A stretch of 64,000 nucleotides of DNA from Mercenaria mercenaria (lineage: Eukaryota; Mollusca; Bivalvia; Venerida; Veneridae), in NCBI RefSeq assembly GCF_021730395.1, contig NC_069379.1, positions 26,572,501 through 26,636,500 of the forward strand, read 5' to 3'. The position numbers and the translations under genes were made by a program. The notes beneath the pieces are model-generated. The model did not search any database and had not been told where the DNA came from. It saw nothing but the letters and a program-made list of their open reading frames with translations. Positions within the stretch are counted from its first letter, which is position 1, and every line of letters starts with the position of its first letter. Below are positions 60,993 to 64,000 of the stretch, piece by piece.

Positions 60993-63811
60993 TTTTCCAA
61001 CAACGAATAACGCTGTCGTTTGCAGCTTGTTGGGGTGTTCAAGAATGTTAAGTTCAGCATCTCCGACTTCGATATCTGAGATGAATCAGACAATGAACGC
61101 TACGCTCCAGTCAGGTATAAACTATACGTCACCACCCAACACTAAAGAACAGGAGGAACATATCGCTAAAATCGTCATAATAATAGTGGCGTTATGTTGC
61201 AGTATTTTGCTTCTTGCAATATTTGTTCTCTGCTGTAAACGCATATTCCTAATTAGGTACGTGTATTTGGTTAATTGGTTTTCTCCTTTCATAGATATAT
61301 TCATCGAACACTTCAACAGTTTACAAGTAACACAACGTTTGACAGTTGTGAAACCTTTAGCTTTTCACAGTTTAATTGCATAGAATAAATTAGATATACT
61401 ATATTTAATATTTAAAATAAAGAAAGCTATTAACGGCAAATCATCTTGTTAAAGAATCTGCTTATCAATATCTTTAAAAAATGCTTCACGTAATAATCTT
61501 ATTATATAATAACAAAACGTTTTTAAAAAGCAACAAATTTTGTTAAAATACTTCGCAATATTAAATGGACCAGTTATCCATAAGCTGCTTAGTAATGTGA
61601 ATTTCTTTGGCAATTATTTGTATTTTATTACATTGTAAAGTTCACAATATTTCAAACACAAGACCAAGACTATACAAACTTACAAATATAGGTTGATGTG
61701 GGTTCGACCCTCACTCGGGGCTTTGAATTCTTCATGTGAGGAATCCATCCATCTGGCTTACGGAAGGTTGATGGTTCTGCCCGAGTGCTCCTTTGTGATG
61801 AAATAATGCATGGAGGGGAACCTGTGGTCTTCCTCCACCATCAAAGCTTGAAAGTCGCCATATGACATTTAATTGTGTCGGTGCGACGTTAAACCCAACA
61901 AAATAAATAAATGAACCAATCAGACGACTTCCAATCAAACATACCTTCTTCTGTCAGTATTCCTAAATCACAGCCACAATTACTATCAATATTTCATTAC
62001 CATTACTACCAACACTACTACGATTACCACTATCAACACCTCTTCAGTCATCAGATAGAAAATGCTAAAACGGCTTGTATTGATGCCGGTATTTGATATT
62101 TTCAGACGGCGAGAACGATATAAACAAAGTTATTGGTATTCACCCGAAACACGATCAAAGTCGAAAGTCAGTTTTTTATTTGAATCAGGCTCTATCATAG
62201 AATTGGATGAAAAAATAGATGCAAGAAGTGATGATTTAGACATTAATAGTTCAACCTCTCGTGTCTTGGTGCCAGATGCCTCCAGTTATACAGATGAAAT
62301 ATTGCCAAATGCCCATTTATCGACATTTTTTCGAGGTATTCCGACTATGAAAAGCGACAAGAGCAGGCTTTCAAGCAAGGAGACGCATAGATCGTTACCA
62401 GAGCTTGATATCATAGGCGATAGTCCTGTTCACCGAGAAAACGATATTCCACACGCAGAACCAAGAGTAATGAAAGTTAAACCTCTGCTTGCTCCAGACA
62501 AAAAGGACAAGAAAGAAGCTCCTGTGCAAACGTTATCAGTTTTTGGTAAGTGCATTGTGCGATTTGAAAATTCAGTGTAATTACTGACCACGCTATCTAT
62601 TGTAACAAGAGTAAGTACTTCCAGTATTAATTCATCCTCCGAACTAGAAATATTTGATCCGATTGAAAAACATTATTTCACTTTAAACACTTATTGACCG
62701 GAAACAATTTAATAAATTCTTTAGTACATGACATCAAAAGTAAACTTTCAAGTTCTTTTTTCAAAAGAAGTGTGAGAACAATGGACTGGGAATGGACTGG
62801 GAAGCGAGCAATAACTTACAGGGGATTTATCATCTGTGTAATGATATAGTGTATTGATAGAAGTTTATACCCCTTATATTTGCAGACTGGGGGTTAATCA
62901 TCCTTGTAATGATATAATGTATAGATAGAAGCTTACACCCCTTATATTTGCAGACTGGGGATTTATTTTACGCCTGAAGAGACGTATTATGTTATACCCC
63001 CGGTGTCCGTCTGTTCGTCCTTGTGTCTGTCCGTACGTCCGTTAGCAATTATGTGTTCTCTCTGTAACTATTGAATCCCTTGAAGGGTTTCAAAGAAACT
63101 TGACACAAATGTTCACCACACCGAGACGACGTGCAGAGATTTTTGGATGTCTCGCTTCAAGATCTAGGTCGCTCTAAAGAGTCAAAGGTCATATATGAAT
63201 TTGCTTTGGTATATTGCTCTGCATTGCAGTGCTCTTGTTTTTATTTGGCAGATCGCTTCAAGGTCCAGGTCACACTTTGGGGTCAAATGTCATATCAGTT
63301 TGTTTCTTGTCGCTCTGTAACTCTTGTATTGCTTGAAGGATTTCAATGAAACTTGACACAGATGTTCACCACACCAAGACAACGTGTAAAGCGTATGTTT
63401 CGGATGACTCACTTTAAGATATAGGTCACTCTTAGGAGTCAAAAGTCATATATGACTTTGCTTTGTGTATATTACTCTGCATTGCAGTGCTCTTGTTTTA
63501 TTTGACAGATCCCTCTTTTTGTTCACTTACAATTTAAAAAAAATTGAATTACTTCCCTTTAATGTTACTAAGAATAGCTTATTTTGTAACTTCTTTATTA
63601 TTGGCTGTAGGAATAAACTGAGAACATTTTTCTGTGGTACAACATGGATGGTACCTCCAGCTGATTTTCAGGATGTGTTGGTTGGCTACTGCTTCATTCT
63701 CTCATTTTTCAGAAACTTTACAACAACACTTGGATTGGAACAAAGTATTCAATTTCCTCGTCTATACTATAAATCCAGCTACATGGAAACTGTTCTTCGT
63801 TGATCTGTTTG
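60993..63811 (+). CDS. Single-pass membrane protein, right copy (partial, runs on)
   Basis: Exons 60993-61256, 62106-62545 and 63713-63811 join in frame (phases 2, then 1, then 1). Exon A has a Ser/Thr-rich outer stalk with three N-glycosylation sequons (NQT, NAT, NYT) and one membrane segment (IAKIVIIIVALCC... to VLCCKR). Exon B is a cytoplasmic region of about 146 residues, charged and low in cysteine. Exon C adds 33 residues (ETLQQHLDWNKVFNFL..., ending FFVDLF) and finishes at a gtaag donor, so the gene continues right of the window or to exons not recognised. The upstream exons with the signal peptide were not found. I do not recognise the family. The last exon is helical and Trp/Phe-rich and could begin a death-like fold, but that is a guess. 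Confidence 0.6.
61685..61915 (-). mobile_element. Same SINE in the right arm
   Basis: This is the reverse-complement partner of 763-985, with small differences. It lies in the intron between the membrane-segment exon and the cytoplasmic exon. Confidence 0.6.
62965..63510 (+). mobile_element. Short tandem-repeat element in the last intron
   Basis: It starts near ACGCCTGAAGAGACGT, with a run of GTCCGTCTG-type repeats. About two units of about 245 bp follow (CTCTGTAACT, AACTTGACACA, GTTCACCACACC), each ending CTGCATTGCAGTGCTCTTGTTTTATTT. The hairpin plus CTCTTGTT end matches the HINE-like group. It lies in the intron before the exon at 63713. Confidence 0.5.
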
Positions 63812-64000
63812 GTAAGTGACTACATTTGCCTGTATGTTTATCCGCTCTGTAAATATTTAACTTTAAAATAAGATAATGCGTTTTGGGTTTCCGTAAAAAA
63901 TTTAATGTATAAATAAGTATAAATAATAAAGATACAACTGTGTATCGACATGAAAACAAAAGACAATTATTCACCCTTGAGACGGTGTTGAACTGTATCT

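Larger units (their letters stand above)
47121..62648. repeat. Right arm of the large inverted duplication
   Basis: This is the reverse-complement partner of 1-12717. It is longer because it has gained a 3.05 kb element with long terminal inverted repeats, two pearl/HINE-like elements and a 294-bp insert, all missing on the left. Its inner edge abuts the terminal hairpin of a tandem-repeat element ending near 47,121. Its outer edge within this window is only the limit of comparison, because the left arm runs off the window. Confidence 0.93.

Overview
The window looks like AT-rich nuclear DNA of a bivalve mollusc. The evidence is spliced genes with GT-AG introns, abundant tRNA-derived SINEs, TTAA-flanked DNA elements, Helentron/pearl-type repeats with tandem cores, and a CBP/p300-type TAZ2 zinc finger. 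The species was not determined. No bacterial genes, rRNA genes or CRISPR arrays were seen.

The dominant structure is a very large inverted duplication. The left arm (1 to about 12,717) is the reverse complement of the right arm (about 47,121 to 62,648), around a spacer of about 34 kb. The arms run out of the window on the left. The length difference comes from arm-specific insertions. The left arm alone has two TTAA-flanked elements (1106-2088 and 3368-5281). The right arm alone has a 3.05 kb element with long terminal inverted repeats (47726-50774), two pearl/HINE-like repeats (about 52484-53704 and 53771-55131) and a 294-bp insert. An old, broken LINE and a SINE occur in both arms and so predate the duplication.

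Two host genes can be rebuilt completely from splice sites and reading phase. (1) Minus strand, 18647 to 11442: six exons, all introns phase 0, 317 residues. It is a short nuclear-looking protein whose last exon is a complete TAZ2 zinc finger and whose earlier exons are a tandemly repeated pair. The right arm carries only a copy of its last two exons. (2) Minus strand, 35988 to 30268: five exons, all introns phase 1, 406 residues. It is a predicted surface protein with signal peptide, von Willebrand A domain with a degenerate metal site, six-cysteine module, one membrane segment and a cytoplasmic tail with PPVY. A third gene, a single-pass membrane protein, lies in both arms and points outward; only its middle exons are visible, plus one further exon on the right.

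The rest of the spacer is intron, intergenic DNA and repeats. From 12.7 to 18.6 kb lie a 35-bp array, a SINE split by a TTAA element, and a GAT-rich microsatellite. From 18.6 to 30 kb the DNA is mostly unique, with a 569-bp tandem duplication, SINEs and a tRNA-like sequence. From 36 to 47 kb it is repeat-dense: a 103-base C run, a roughly 384-bp array of strong hairpins, a palindrome cluster, a fold-back element and a tandem-repeat element that ends exactly at the right arm boundary.
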